Assembly: GCA_037783415.1 (NCBI GenBank)
Contig: JAZGTN010000029.1
Span: 2,604,001-2,668,000, forward strand
DNA from: Leptasterias polaris
Lineage: Eukaryota > Echinodermata > Asteroidea > Forcipulatida > Asteriidae
Direction of reading: 5' to 3'
Length of the DNA stretch: 64,000 nucleotides
Positions 1 to 12,362 of the stretch are shown here, one piece after another; the stretch's first letter is position 1; each line of letters opens with the position of its first letter. The notes under the pieces were generated by a model. The model did no database searches. It was given only the letters and a program-made list of their open reading frames with translations, and was not told where the DNA came from. The translations under genes and the position numbers were made by a program.

Positions 1-593
1 GTTCACAGTTACAAATAAACACGTCCAAAAATCTACACACACTGAGTACACTCACTAAGCACGACAGTGACACACTATACAAATCCTACTACTGCAATTC
101 ATCGGATGCGTTCAACGCAATAATCCAATAATCATTACGGTTGGTCCCTCATCCTCCTCCTCAGAAACCATACATTGGAAGGAGGTCAGTTACCCACAAT
201 CGTCTCTCCGCACCGATGTTATATTTTAATTTTTAGCTGCAAAATCGACCTCTGCGCGAGTGCAAGGTCTTGCTGTATTGCTTGGCTGAGCATAGAGAAG
301 GGACAATTTATTACTAGTGTACCGTGGTTAATAGTGTTATGTTAGTTTTTAATATACTAACTTGTCTTGACTCTTGTTTTGTAAGTTGATGGCCTGCCTG
401 GTGACACGTCCGCCCGGGCCGTGTCGCTGAACCTCATGACCTGAAAAGGGTGAAGACACGTCCACACACACACGATACGTACCCACAACAAACGTAAACA
501 CACCCCCAGCCAGCTTTTGAGAAACTCAGAAGGCGCCTTGTTTGAATCTCCAAGTTTAATAACAAATTGAATCGTACAACAAACAAAGGCAAT
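1..593. other. 5' flank of the SWEET gene, no gene seen
   Basis: No coding exon is supportable here. The stretch should hold the promoter and 5' UTR of the sugar transporter that starts at 594. I see no clear TATA box at a convincing distance from the ATG. A short CA-rich run lies near 460-500. Minus-strand open frames here have no recognisable composition and are taken as chance. Confidence 0.4.
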
Positions 594-3500
594 ATGGATT
601 GGATGCAGTTTTTATCGTCTGTCACAATTTGCTGTACAATTGGGATGTTTATGGCAGGAATGTGAGTCATCCATAATTTAATTAATATAAATTTTTATAA
701 TAATTTATAAATAATTAATTTTTTTTAACCTGATATATTTTATAGATAGACATGATAGATAAGATAGGTTGTGAAAACTCATTAACAATGTTACTTTTTA
801 TGTTAATTTAATTTTTAACAGTGGAAATAGGCAATTTGTGTGGCCGGAGTTCCTGCTCGATCCCCGGGACGTCAAACCATGGAGGCATGGGCAAACTGTA
901 CAAACTTCTGATACTAGTGCCCTAACTAGAGGTTCGATCCGCTATCGTCGAACCTCATAGTTCTAGGAGTACTAGCGCCCTACTTTCAATCATCCTTCTT
1001 CCGGCCCATGTTAATTTCCCATATGCCAATAGGGGACAGAATCTCTGGGGGACCTGCACCAGCTAGTATTAGTTTGAAAGCAACAAAACATGTGTTTGCT
1101 CTCTTTTTGATGCGTACTTTAAAACTATTCTGAAAACTAAAGTAACCTGACTGTTAGTTGCGATAATCGTAACCCTCCTCCCGACCAAGCCCGTCGGGAG
1201 GAGGGTTACGATTATCGCAACTACCTGACTGTATTTATAATGTAATAAATTGCAGGTTTTTTACCATTGTTGTGTGTAGCTCAATGGAATGCCTCCTACT
1301 TCCAGGGGTATGATTTCTCCGTTTTAACCGGATATCTTTTTCTTTGCCCTCCAAAAAATGAAATCCAGGGTTTTTTGCCCCTGAAAAAATTTAAAAAAAT
1401 TATTATTAATTTTTTTTTTTTTAAACTTACGATCAAATTCGTTAAACAAATGAAGAAAAACAAAGATAAATGTTATTAGTGGGCTTCGCGCTTGCAAGTT
1501 TTTTAGAGCTTTTGTGCTTTGCGCTCAGAGTTCAGGTTTTTTTCCAACAGCCTATCACATCCCTGACTTCTACCTAGCGCTAGAGGTCTCAGTTGGCATG
1601 TAAATCCGTAAGTCGCAAGTTCAAGTCCCGCTCTAGTAAATTTTCTTTGTTCAACCCCAAATTAATTAAAATTTACCTAGTCAGTTGCCTTAGAGGTTGA
1701 TAATTGATATAAAAAATTGCATCCCTTTTTCCACAAAGCACTCCGCGATAGAGGAATGAACCTCAAGTCATAGTTCTAGGACTAGTGGTAATCCTTAAGG
1801 TGATCCCTCTTCTGCCGCTTCCCTCTATGGCATGTTAAGGTCGAGCAGATAAGAGCACCAAACTCAAGCTTTGGTGTTTCTGTTCAGCATAGTGTGGGTT
1901 CGGGTCCCGGTTGTCACACATAAGCTGGAGTTCTGGCAACACCAGATTGGACATAAAGCCCATGGTCCCGTGTGTTGTGTAATGCACGTAAAAGAACCCA
2001 GTGCACTTATCGAAAAGAGAAGGGGTTCGCCCCGGTGTTCCTGGTTTGATTGGATGCATATTGCGCCACAGCACCTTGTAAACTATTAGGGCCTACATGG
2101 TGCTATGTAAAGGAATAGGTCTCATACTTCAAAAACGTTACTCCACTCTTGCAGGAAAATACTGAATGTTGAAGCGCCTTGAGTGTTACTGAGTGACGGT
2201 TATGAGCGCTGCCAACTGTGACGACTTCATCAAGTCATGGCTAACTGTGAATACAACGACAAGAAATGGTTTATATTTTGTTAATAATGTTGTTCTCGTG
2301 CAAATTGGTTTGACATACTTCTATCTTTGGTTTTTTTCAACAGCCCCGACTGTCTCAGTATCATCAACACTGGAAGCACCGAAAATGTTATCTTTCTTCC
2401 ATTCCTCATGACCAATATGAAGTGAGTAACAAAACAAACAAAATAGTTTCTCTCAGATTTTACACTGGGCCACAGGCCCCAAGCCCGAAGAACAAGCAGT
2501 GGTTCAGCTATAAATATCCATTGAAAAATATTGTTTTATCGTCTAGTATAGATTCGTCCGAGGTCTCAGTCTTGGTCTCGGTTGGGAGGATTCGGTCTCT
2601 CTCTCTGACATTTAGGTTTCATTCTCGGTCTTAGTCTCAGACTTTGTGGTCTCGACTACAACACTGACTGCTCACTCTTATGGAATTTTACATTTGATCA
2701 AAAAATCTATAAGTTACTAAAATAGAGTTTCAAAGGAAGTAGAAATCAAGGAAGTTTGGCGTTGTAAATGTTTTTCCCCCAGCAACATGTTGTGGTTTTC
2801 ATATGGCTACTTGAAGCAAGACTCTACAGTGATGATCGTAAATGGTGTGGGGAGTTTTCTACAGTCCTCCTACATGATAATATTCATCTACTACACCAAA
2901 GCAAAGGTACGGTTTCCAGTCAGGCACAGATCCAGGGGGTGGACCCAGGGGGTCAGGACCCCCTGCCCCACTTCTCGACTACCCTACTTCTGGGGGGGGC
3001 GGGGGGGTAAACTTTAGACTTGCACTATCACATATGGCCCTAATCTCATAACAGACCTGAGGTGGTAAAGTGCCAAGCACAGTGACTATTAACTCGCTCA
3101 TGCAAAGATCTTTACTATTTGATTGATGGAACATGCACAACATGTCATCAATTATTTTGCCATGTGTACTGTCCTCCCAAAGGGTACTAAGATTGAATGT
3201 GTAGACAAGTTATTCCTATTGCACACTTGTCTTAAATGGAACGTATACCTTTGGTTTTTGGAATCGTTCGATTGTTTCAATCTTATATAAATGTAGATAG
3301 ATACAATAAAACTAACCTGTGAAAATTCAATTTCAAAAGGTGGTAGCGTTTTTGAGATATCGCCGAAAAATCCAGACGGTGATGCCCACGCTGGAAGAAT
3401 AAATCCGTAATTGGAACACACAATATGAGAAACTTATCTGACAGGAAAGTTTCTCAGATTCCAATTTTGGGTGATAAAAACTGATATCTGTTTCCATTTA

Positions 3501-6500
3501 AGCTCACTTTTCTGACAGTCCTTGGCTTCACAACCAGTGTTATAAAATGAAATAAAATGAAATGAAATGAAATTTATATCAAGTGATTGCACTGTTGACT
3601 TGTATAGCTGTCTATATAAGTGACTCTGATTTCTTGTTGTGTTTCATCTCAGTTGCTGCCTTTCCAGCGCACTGTGGTGGCATCCGTTTCCATGGTGTCC
3701 TTCTACTTGTACTTGTCCCACTACATTTCCGCCACTGAAGTGGTCCTCAATCAACTAGGTCTCATATGTTCTTCAGTGACTGTGCTGATGTACTTTTCCC
3801 CGTTAGCAGAAACAGTAAGTATTAAAGTTTTATTCATGGAAAAAGTCCACCAGACTCTGTTGTAAGTATCGAGTCTTTCAGTGTTTGTAAATTGAGTCTT
3901 TCAGTGTTTGTAAGTTGAGTCTCTCAAGTGTTTGCAATTGAGTCTCTCAAGTGTTTGCAATTGAGTCTCTCAAGTGTTTGTAAATTGAGTCTCTCAAGTG
4001 TTTGTAAATTGAGTCTCTCAAGTTTTTGCAATTGAGTCTCTCAAGTGTTTGCAATTGAGTCTCAAGTGTTTGCAATTGAGTCTCAAGTGTTTACAAATTG
4101 TGTCTCTCAAGTGTTTGTAAATTGAGTCTCTCAAGTTTTTGCAATTGAGTCTCTCAAGTGTTTGCAATTGAGTCTCTCAAGTGTTTACAAATTGTGTCTC
4201 TCAAGTGTTTGTAAATTGAGTCTCTCAAGTGGTTCTAAATTGATTCTCAAGTATTTGTAGTGTTTGTAAATTGAGTCTCTCAAGTGTTTGTGAATTGAGT
4301 CTCAAGTGTTTGTGAATTGAGTCTCAAGCGTTTGTAAATTGAGTCTCTCAAGTGTTTGTAAATTGAGTCTCAAGTGTTTGTAAATTGAGTCTCTCGTGTT
4401 TGTAAATTGAGTCTCTCAAGTGTTTGTAAATTGAGTCTTTCAGTGTTTGTAAATTGAGTCTCAAGTGTTTGTAAATTGAGTCTCTCAAGTGTTTGTAAAT
4501 TGAGTCTCTCAAGTGTTTGTGAATTGAGTCTCAAGTGTTTGTAAATTGAGTCTCTCAAGTGTTTGTGAATTGAGTCTCAAGTGTTTGTAAATTGAGTCTC
4601 AAGTGTTTGTAAATTGAGTCTCTCAAGTGTTTGTAAATTGAGTCTCTCAAGTGTTTGTGAATTGAGTCTCAAGTGTTTGTAAATTGAGTCTCAAGTGTTT
4701 GTAAATTGAGTCTCTCAAGTGTTTGTAAATTGAGTCTCTCAAGTGTTTGTGAATTGAGTCTCAAGTGTTTGTAAATTGAGTCTCTCAAGTGTTTGTGAAT
4801 TGAGTCTCAAGTGTTTTTTAAATTGAGTCTCTCAAGTGGTTCTAAATTGAGTCTCAAGTATTTGTAGTGTTTGTAAATTGAGTCTCAAGTAGTTGTGTGT
4901 TTGTAAATTGAGTCTCTCAAGTGTTTGTAAGCTGAGTCTCTCAAGTGTTTGTAAATTGAGTCTCTCGTGTTTGTAAATTGAGTCTCTCGTGTTTGTAAAT
5001 TGAGTCTCTCGTGTTTGTAAATTGAGTCTCTCGTGTTTGTAAATTGAGTCTCTCGTGTTTGTAAATTGAGTCTCTCAAGTGTTTGTAAACTGAGTCTCTC
5101 AAGTGTTTGTAAATTGAGTCTCAAGTGTTTGTAAATTGAGTCTCTCGTGTTTGTAAATTGAGTCTCAAGTGTTTGTAAATTGAGTCTCAAGTATTTGTAG
5201 TGTTGTAAATTGAGTCTGTTATCGTTTGCAGCTTTAGTCTCGCAAGCGTTTGTAAATTGAGTCTCTCAAGTGTTTGTAATTGTAGTGTTTGTAAATTGAG
5301 TCTCAGGTGTTTGCAGATTGAGTCTCTCAAGTGTTTGTAAACCACTTCTTTCTATTAACTAAAGTGGATAAAGAACAATATGATTTCATTTTTGCCTACT
5401 ACAGATACATGTATGATCAATCACTGTTTACTCGGTGCTGGCCAAGTCCTGTGGCAACAAAATCTATCTATAGGCCCCTCTGGTGGGATTTGAACCCACG
5501 ACCTGCAGTATTCTAGAGCAGATGCGTTTAACGTTAGACTACCGAGCTCACCTTGTAACTATTAGAGCCACTTCTTTGTGTGTGTGAGCTCATAATTGAT
5601 CAGTGCGTTTTGTAATAACCTTATGACTGTTTCATTTATAAACAGGCAACAGTGATTCGTACAAAATCTGCTGCCGGAATCTCTCTGCCGCTGACTATCA
5701 CAACTCTCATTGCATCGTCTCTCTGGGTGTTTTACGGGATATGCGTGCAGGACTTATACATTGAGGTGAGTTCAAATGAGCCTTCATCCATTGATGACTA
5801 TCCTCTTGATCAGTCATTAAATCACATACTGCTGGATGTGCAAAGTTTCCCCTTCTGACTACTTCCAGCCCCACAGCTGGCAAAAGTTCTATCATTCATA
5901 GGCCAGGCATGATATTCTTCCTACTTTAGTCTGATTTCCGATTTTTGGGCCCTAGGAAAAATCGGGAAAATTGTGATTGAATAGCCTGAAAAGCCTATTA
6001 AAGCCTTCCCCATGTATTCATGTAGGTCTGCACTTAAACTCAATAAAATGTTCCTACTTTTTTTCAAGGACCAAATATAATGCCTGATAGGCGTTTCTTT
6101 GGGACAGAAAGGGATAATTCTGACACAAACTCGAGTCTCTGTAAAAATTTAGGTGAAAGGCAAGTCCATGGAAATTATTACTTTTATATTTGTATGAAAT
6201 AAAAATCGAAAAAAACCTTGATGTACAATTTACTCAGTACAGCCTTCTGATAATTGTTGGAGCCAGTTTGTGTAAAGTGGGCGTGGCTTAAACTGGCTAC
6301 CTGGCAGAGGGAGTCGTGTCTGAGGAATGCGGTTTTCGAGAGAGGGATTCAAAACCATTACAGTCTGAGAAACGGTTCTCAAATTGTGTATTCCAATTAC
6401 GGATTATTTTTCCTGCATGGCCATAACCGCTCCAGATATTCGACAGTATCTCCAAAAAAAACAAAAAAAACGCTACAACCTTTTGAAATTAAATTTTCAC

Positions 6501-6701
6501 AGGTTAGTTTTTTTTGTATGTGTCTACATGTAGGATTAAAACAATCCAAGGGTTCCAAAAACCAAAGGTACACTTTGCCCTTAAAGCAATCTTCTCTGCG
6601 TAACTCCACAGGTTCCAAATGTACCTGGTATTTTGAGCAGTCTGCTGCGAATCTTCCTTTTGTGGCATTACAGAGACAACTCCGTGAAGGCGTCCTCCTA
6701 G
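594..6701 (+). CDS. SLC50A1: SWEET sugar transporter, SLC50A1-like, six exons, complete
   Basis: This is a bidirectional sugar uniporter of the SWEET/MtN3 family, expected in plasma or Golgi membrane. Exons are 594-661, 2344-2421, 2783-2906, 3653-3814, 5646-5765 and 6612-6701. All junctions are GT-AG, the phases match, and the sum is 642 nt (213 aa), close to the 221 aa of human SWEET1. Family landmarks are readable: GMFMAG in TM1, STENVIFLPFLMTNMNNMLWFSYG across exons 2-3 (human: VDNVQFLPFLTTEVNNLSWLSYG), QLGLICSSVTVLMYFSPLA in exon 4, and VIRTKSAAGISLPLTITTL in exon 5. That gives the two MtN3 repeats and seven predicted membrane segments. The short last exon ends in a hydrophilic tail (HYRDNSVKASS). 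The start is the first ATG of exon 1, and the N-terminus aligns with the animal family there. Introns 1-5 carry SINEs, a hairpin element and a large minisatellite. Very likely functional. Confidence 0.93.
1155..1223. mobile_element. 69-bp perfect hairpin element with 9-bp target duplication
   Basis: Arms 1155-1185 and 1193-1223 are exact reverse complements separated by a 7-base loop. The element begins TAGTTGCG and ends CGCAACTA. It is flanked by the direct repeat CCTGACTGT at 1146-1154 and 1224-1232, as expected for a transposed foldback MITE. It lies in SWEET intron 1 and has no coding capacity. A 9-bp duplication is typical of Mutator-like elements, but the superfamily is only a guess. 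Confidence 0.72.
1575..1835 (+). repeat. tRNA-derived SINE, Lys/Thr-like head (family A)
   Basis: A degenerate tRNA-like head (CTCAGTTGGCATG, then GTTCAAGTCCCGCTCTAG as a B box) is followed by the family body TTCTTTGTTCAACCCC and a downstream block ending near a CACTCCGCG motif. The same head and body recur at 47690-47830 (minus), 52490-52900, 56885-57075, 37540-37760 (minus) and 15925-16015 (minus). Head fragments occur near 9820 and 35515. Confidence 0.6.
1833..2190 (+). repeat. tRNA-derived SINE, Ser/Leu-like head (family B)
   Basis: The sequence GCTTTGGTGTTTCTGTTCAG then GTGTGGGTTCGGGTCCCGGT resembles a long-variable-arm tRNA with its B box. It is followed by the common body (stretches such as AAAGAACCCAGTGCACTTATCG) and tail (CTATGTAAAGGAATAGGTCT). 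It is one of about eight copies in the window and sits in SWEET intron 1. Confidence 0.6.
3150..3440. repeat. Dispersed repeat (family D) in SWEET intron 3
   Basis: This block shares long stretches with 6310-6520, 8660-9130, 50140-50410, 55765-56050 and in part 34560-34660 and 46010-46140. Shared features are a phrase on fixing the end (GGTAGCGTTTTTGAGATATC or its reverse), CCAATTACGGATTATT and TTTTCACAGGTTAGT. Copies occur in both orientations. No reading frame persists between copies, so it is non-coding dispersed DNA of unknown class. Confidence 0.5.
3858..5340. repeat. Minisatellite, 19-24 bp unit, about 1.5 kb, SWEET intron 4
   Basis: This is a long tandem array of the unit AAGTGTTTGTAAATTGAGTC, often followed by an extra TCTC that lengthens the unit. 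Variants carry GCAATTG or GTGAATTG in place of GTAAATTG. Sub-blocks repeat at a higher order; for example, the stretch around 4380-4560 reappears at 4560-4750. Units alternate between short (no CTCT) and long forms. The open frames read through it (RDSIYKHLRLN-type peptides on the minus strand) are simply the translated satellite. It is bounded by the exon 4 donor at 3815 on the left and by unique intron on the right. Confidence 0.9.
5470..5560 (-). repeat. tRNA-like SINE head in SWEET intron 4
   Basis: The minus strand has an A-box-like GGTGAGCTCGGTAGTCTAA and a B-box-like GGTTCAAATCCCACC with complementary ends. The inserted bases between the boxes and the lack of a clean cloverleaf argue for a tRNA-derived retroposon rather than a working tRNA gene. 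A related degraded copy lies near 57225-57350. Confidence 0.4.
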
Positions 6702-9700
6702 ATCAGACGCAACATCTCAAGACAGGGTTAGTTTGAGTAGCCTCCCTAGGTCGAGTCAGACGAGTGGGCACTGGGCAGCAACGATGGATGATTGAAAGAC
6801 CCAGGGCTCAAATTTTACACTGGACCGCTGGCCGAGGCCAGTGATTTTAGCATCGGGTCAGTAAACTCATGTCAGGACAAGTCCGGCAGTCTTGTGTTTG
6901 TGTTCAAATGTTGACTTTCAGTCTGATAAATAAAATTCTGTTGATTACCAAAGACTACTTACCCATAATATACAAATGAGATAAATCTTCTCTTGGTGCT
7001 TTTTCAAATTCAAACAGTTCAATTACTAACCTGTGTAGGCCTTTTTTTCTTCTCAATTCAATTCTGGTCTTGTACACAAAATTCCGGTCCAGTAAATATT
7101 TTGAGCTAGAAGCCTTGCGGTCTTGTGGGTTTTTCCCCCAAATTCTAGCCCTGCAGACCATCAACCTACATTTAAAGCTAGCTCTAGGAAACTAAAGAAT
7201 CACCTTTTGCAGCTCAGGTCCACATACATGTAGCATAATCAGCTTTCTCCATTATAGTGGTCCGCTCGCCAAATGGCAGTTAAAACAGCCGAGGACCAGT
7301 CAAAGTTCTCTCTATTTTATTTGAAATATGGACCAGTGAAAAGGGTGACTGACTAGTGAAATGACAAGCTAACTGGTCCTGCTGGCCAGTCAATAAAAAA
7401 GTTAAGGGCAAACCTTGATAATGTTGGACCTTCCACAGGACCTTTAGATACTTTGGCTAACCAAGTGGGGTTTTGGGTTGTTGTTTTCTTTTAGTTTTCA
7501 GTTGGGAGTAAATTGAAAAGCCCAACTTTCCAGTTCAAACGGGTTTGCCTTTGTGTCTCTTGCCAAGTCACATTTATATTATATTTTAAATGAAACGATT
7601 TGACCTCAAATAATCAATAGCAGCTTTTTTTGTTCAATAATTGTTTACAGTATTCCAAGAAAATCTGATAATTAATGTTTGGCAAGTACTAACGTAATAT
7701 TACTGAGTTTTAGTAAATGAATTATATAGAATTTTTGAATTTTTTAAAGAAAATGTTGCACTCAGTTAAACTGATTTATGTGAGCACAAAACTAATGCGA
7801 CCAATGTAACCTTTCTGCCATCTTAACCAGTTAGTGCTAGAAACGTGTATACATGCAAAACATTCACGACCCAGAAAACTGATGACTGATTTACTAGTAC
7901 ATTTTTTGTGGATATGTGCACTTTATAAGACTTTGTATTATTATTTTATTTTTTTTACATTTAGACTGATTAGCACATTTTTTATAGACTCAAAATATTA
8001 TTTTATGGGTACGACGTGAACAGCTGGTGGCGTATTAACACGCCTAGAAGTTCTACAGAATGCAAGGCATTGGCCGCCGAGTTTGATGTCAAACGATGGA
8101 AACGTGCACACGTGTACTCGCTGCGCCAGACTCTCAGCCATCGATAGCTCTTCATTTACCTCAGTGAGGGGGTAGTTTGGGGCTTTTGATGTCATATGCG
8201 AGCACAGAAGCGAGCACAGGCATGCACTCACCGATAGGATTTGTTTTTCCTGTACAAAGAGGGACAAATGGTACTGGAATTCATGCTCGAAATCTTCCTT
8301 TTCCGGGGTTATTGTGTGACCCCCCCGATTCTAGAACTTTTGAGACCAAAAGATAGATAGACAGCCACCAATGTTTACCATCGTATTCAGCCTTATATGG
8401 GAGGTGCATTGTTGTCCAAGATTCCAGCATACCAGTGTCAATCGTTGGCCGTAGCTTATTACAGCTCAGGAATGGAGAAGAAGGGTTCCATCAAATTGTG
8501 TCGTTTTCGAGCATTTTTCAAAACACGAAGATCACGTGGGTCATCTGAACCACACTTTTTCTGAAAGTTCCAAAAATTAATCCCACAGGTGAACGCAAAT
8601 TTTTATTTTTTTTTTGTGGGGGGAAATCCCAGTGGTTAAAAAAGCACGGCCATTATTGGTACATGTGTGTAAATACTCCAAAACTTAATGACAATAAAAA
8701 CGTCCTTAGTGAGAAGCACTGTAGCTGTTAATAGTATCAAATATTTTGATAATAATAAGATTCCATTCAAAGTAAAATGGTTTGGATAAATGAATCGTTG
8801 TTAAGTTTTCTGAGGGTTGGTGTTCGTTTACGAATTCTGCAGCCAGAGATGTAGTTAATTAATTTCATAATCCATATCATTTTCAAGATATGGCCTCATG
8901 AAACTTGCCCAAACCTCCCCTTTTTGGAGCTCCGCCCCCGCGTGTATAGTACCTGCTGTCACCTCCCTAAAGATGGACGAATTTGGCATTCATTGTGAAA
9001 ATACCGTGGCAGGTTTTGTTGTTTTCTCAGCAAGTAGACACTGTATTCAGTTGTAACTTTCACAGGTGACTTTCATTGTATCTTTATTTAAAATGTTGCC
9101 TATAAATCAGCATTACATTGACAACAGCCAATCTCTGTTGCTAAATTTAATTAATTCAACCAGTAATTGTTTGCAAGCGGAACGCCAAGGTCTTGTGCTA
9201 CCTACAATTTTTATTACTACTTAAATTTGAACTTTTTCTTTTCCAACACATTTTTTGCATGATCGTAAAAATTCATGTACACAGTACATGTACATATTTT
9301 ATTTGCAAGTTTAGAAGTTCTAGAAGAATCAGTTGTTGTATGCATTTTTTTATTTATACATTTTACTAAAATTCTATCTTTTGTTTTTTGTTTGTTTGTT
9401 GGTTTTGGTGGGGTTTTTTTTTGGGGGGGGGGTGTTTTTTCTTTACACATGGGTAATTAGTACAATTTGATTGTCAGAAAGTCAAGTTAGAGACAATTTT
9501 GTGTATATTTTCTTGGTATTTTTGGTTCTATTTTCTACTGAAATATTTTTATATTATAATCTTTATTGGGATATGTCACATGTGTTGACATATGAAAATA
9601 TTTTGAATTCCTTTGGAATAATAAATGTCAAAAAGAGTAGTTGCGTCTCTTTTAATCATCTCTTGTATTTTCATGAAGCCTGAAATGAAGTAGCAAAATA

Positions 9701-12362
9701 TCTGCCTGGAGCTACTGAAAGCAAGTGAATGTCATGGCTGAGCGCTCTAGCGCACCATGCCAAAGTAGAACGATGGTTGGTTCAAAATGGAACTTATGTC
9801 ATTCATATACATTTGTTCATTTTACTATCGCTCTAGCAAATTTTTCTTTGTTCAACTTCAAATTTACCCAGTCCGTTTCCCTTGTGGTTTAAAATTGAAT
9901 TCCTCAGACTACGTGTACAGAGGCAGTTTTATGTCAAATGGTTCGGGGCAAGCTTTTGTATAGCAGTTCCTCCAGATGAGCTAACCCTGGTACCACTGTG
10001 TATGGGTGTTCACCGTCTCTTACGTCTCTTACGTAACTACTCTAACGTAACTACTCTAAAGCTTTCCCGAATCCTGTGATGTGGCAACTGTCTGGTTAGT
10101 CTGAGGAATTTAAATTTAAGTGGTAACTTATGATCAAGCAAGTCATTGTACCAGACATTATTCAAATCTAACTCGCCAATGGCTTATTGGTACTTGGTTT
10201 TTCTTAACAGTAAACAACAGAAAAAATAGACAATGATTAGCTCCCCACTGGGGTATTTTATTCAAAATATACGCATCCAACCTCAAAATCCATTAATGGA
10301 TACTTTTTGCATTGTAAAGGCAACGGTGTGAAAATGTATATACTGTACCACTTAAAACTAACGTACATATTTCACTTGGTTTTTAGAATACATTGCATGA
10401 GAGTGCAGGAAGTCCAGGTTCTGTGGCTCTTTTGTGAGCATTATGATGTCACAGGTTACATGGCCTGTAAGGTGACAACAATGAGGGTTTTTTAAACACC
10501 AAATAACAGTATTTTTTCTTCAATTTGTAGTCGAAATGAAAATTATTGCATCTTCATTATACAAAATTCAATTGGCCCATCTCAACAATTAAAAGATATT
10601 CTAAGTATTACATAGTAAGTATTCTTATAAGGTTTGCAGGAACAGGATCCATTGGATCATCATAAAAATTAATTTGGCCTATCACAACATTTTAAAGACT
10701 TCTACATCTTGCATAGTATTCTAGTACAATTTGCAGGGACACCATATGAATACAATCTTATTAAGTTGTGGAATTTCTGGAAAGAACTGTGTGCTATTGC
10801 TGTGGTCTTCTTCAGGAAGAAAACAATTTATTTTTTTCGATTTTTTTTTCTTCAAATCCATTGGATCATCATATTATAAAAATTCACTAGGCCCATCACA
10901 ACATTTTAAAGATTTCTAAATCTCGCATAGTTTTGCAGGAACACCATGTACATGAATCTCTCTTCTTGAGTTGTGGTATTTTGGGGAAAATCGTATCATG
11001 CTTTGGTTGTTTTCAGGAAGAAGCTCTTCAATTTTCTCTTCCTTTTGCTTAAAATCCATTGGATCATCATTATAAAAATTCACTTGACCCATCACAACAT
11101 TTTAACGACTTATAAATCTCAAATAGTTTTGCAGGAACACCTATATCTCTGTAGAGTTTTTCTGGGAAAAAGACGTTTTCAGAACCTTTCAGAACCACCA
11201 TGACTTGTAAGATATACATGGTGTGACTGGAAATCATAGAAAAATAATTTGCTGTTGCAAACTGCTGACCAACCAAAAGGACCTATTGTATACATGCAAA
11301 AAATAGTTAATAGCTCGACATTTCGACCCTTGCAGAGTCTTTCTCGAAGGCTAGATGACATCACAACACACACAAACATTTATACAAGTGTAACAGAAGC
11401 AGTTCAAGTGAAAATACAGAATGTATTTCCTCTATGGAAAGTTTCAAATCCTACATGCATAGTACTATTTATCAAGGTATTATTTACAAATAGTCATACC
11501 TGAGGCATTAAAAACAATTCATTCGTATAAAATTTATGTAAATAGTGAAAGAAGTTTGGTTGCAACATATATATATATATTTTTAATCACCCGATTTGTA
11601 AAAAAATGTAAGCACTTTGGTTCCAAGTTAAGATCTAAGAACTGGTGTTCTGATGCCTTTAAGGCCATGTCAGGTTGGTGTAGTGGTATCTTGCCTTGCC
11701 TCGCCTTATATTTGCTTGAACGTTTATGAATTATTACATTCATTTCAGTAAAAATAAATTAAGTATATTTTTACGGTTATGAGCATGTTTGACAAAGCAA
11801 ATTTCCATTTTGTGGACAATAAACATTGAATTGAAATGGTAAGATTATTGAGTAAATAGTCTTCAGTTTGCCTGTGTGAATATTTATTTTTTTTTTTTAG
11901 TTTTTTCCTCCCATTTACAAACCATACTTCATTACATGTAGCTAATACTAATAGCCGAGTCTGAAACTCTACGTTTATTTTTTACAGAAATTTCAACGAT
12001 CTTAACTGTGTATCAATCTTAATTGCTAAGCAAACTGTGATGTCACAATACAAATTACCATGGTAATATTGGCAACTCATCTTAAGATGATTCTTAGTAC
12101 TTTGTGAAATTGTGCCCTGGACATTTATGATTCTTATGCTAATAAAAGGGTCCTAAAAACAGCACCTTCCCTTCCGCAATAGAAAAGGAAATCAAAAGCC
12201 TTTTTTCCAGCTCCATTAAAATTGTCGATGTAGCCCAAAGCCGAAGCTGAAGCCTAAGCTTAGATTTGGAAAAGGCGACTAGTCTTGGCTCACAGCTCTC
12301 CTTAATGGTGCATCATCATCGGCAAGGTCTATCATCAGCTGGTGATTCACACTAACTTCAAA
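6702..12362. other. Convergent intergenic region between SWEET and the TNF receptor
   Basis: No exon with coding character and matched splice sites was found in 5.6 kb. An AATAAA hexamer at 6929-6934 could be the SWEET polyadenylation signal. An AATAAA on the minus strand at 11974-11979 could serve the TNF-receptor gene, about 385 bp past its stop codon. The rest holds dispersed repeats: family D copies at 8660-9130, a SINE fragment near 9820, a three- to four-fold tandem repeat at 10530-11180, and a piece at 11255-11390 that recurs at 34408-34520. Confidence 0.55.
10530..11180. repeat. Tandem repeat, about 200-bp unit, 3-4 copies
   Basis: Each unit contains AAATCCATTGGATCATCAT, a variant of AAAATTCACTTGGCCCATCA, ACAACATTTTAAAGACTT and TTTTGCAGGAACACC, in the same order. 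Units begin near 10530, 10650, 10845 and 11050 and differ by small indels. No open frame is kept between units. The class is unknown. Confidence 0.6.

Noticed and set aside
4370..5190. Minus-strand open frames (LNLQTLERLNLQT-type peptides)
   Set aside because: They are translations of the intronic minisatellite and have no start context or splice partners.
3858..5340. CRISPR-like regular repeat array
   Set aside because: Units are contiguous with no unique spacers, and the setting is a eukaryotic intron.
6254..6736. 160-codon plus-strand open frame
   Set aside because: It overlaps the last SWEET exon in another frame and otherwise translates repeat D; the SWEET frame with a proper acceptor explains the region.
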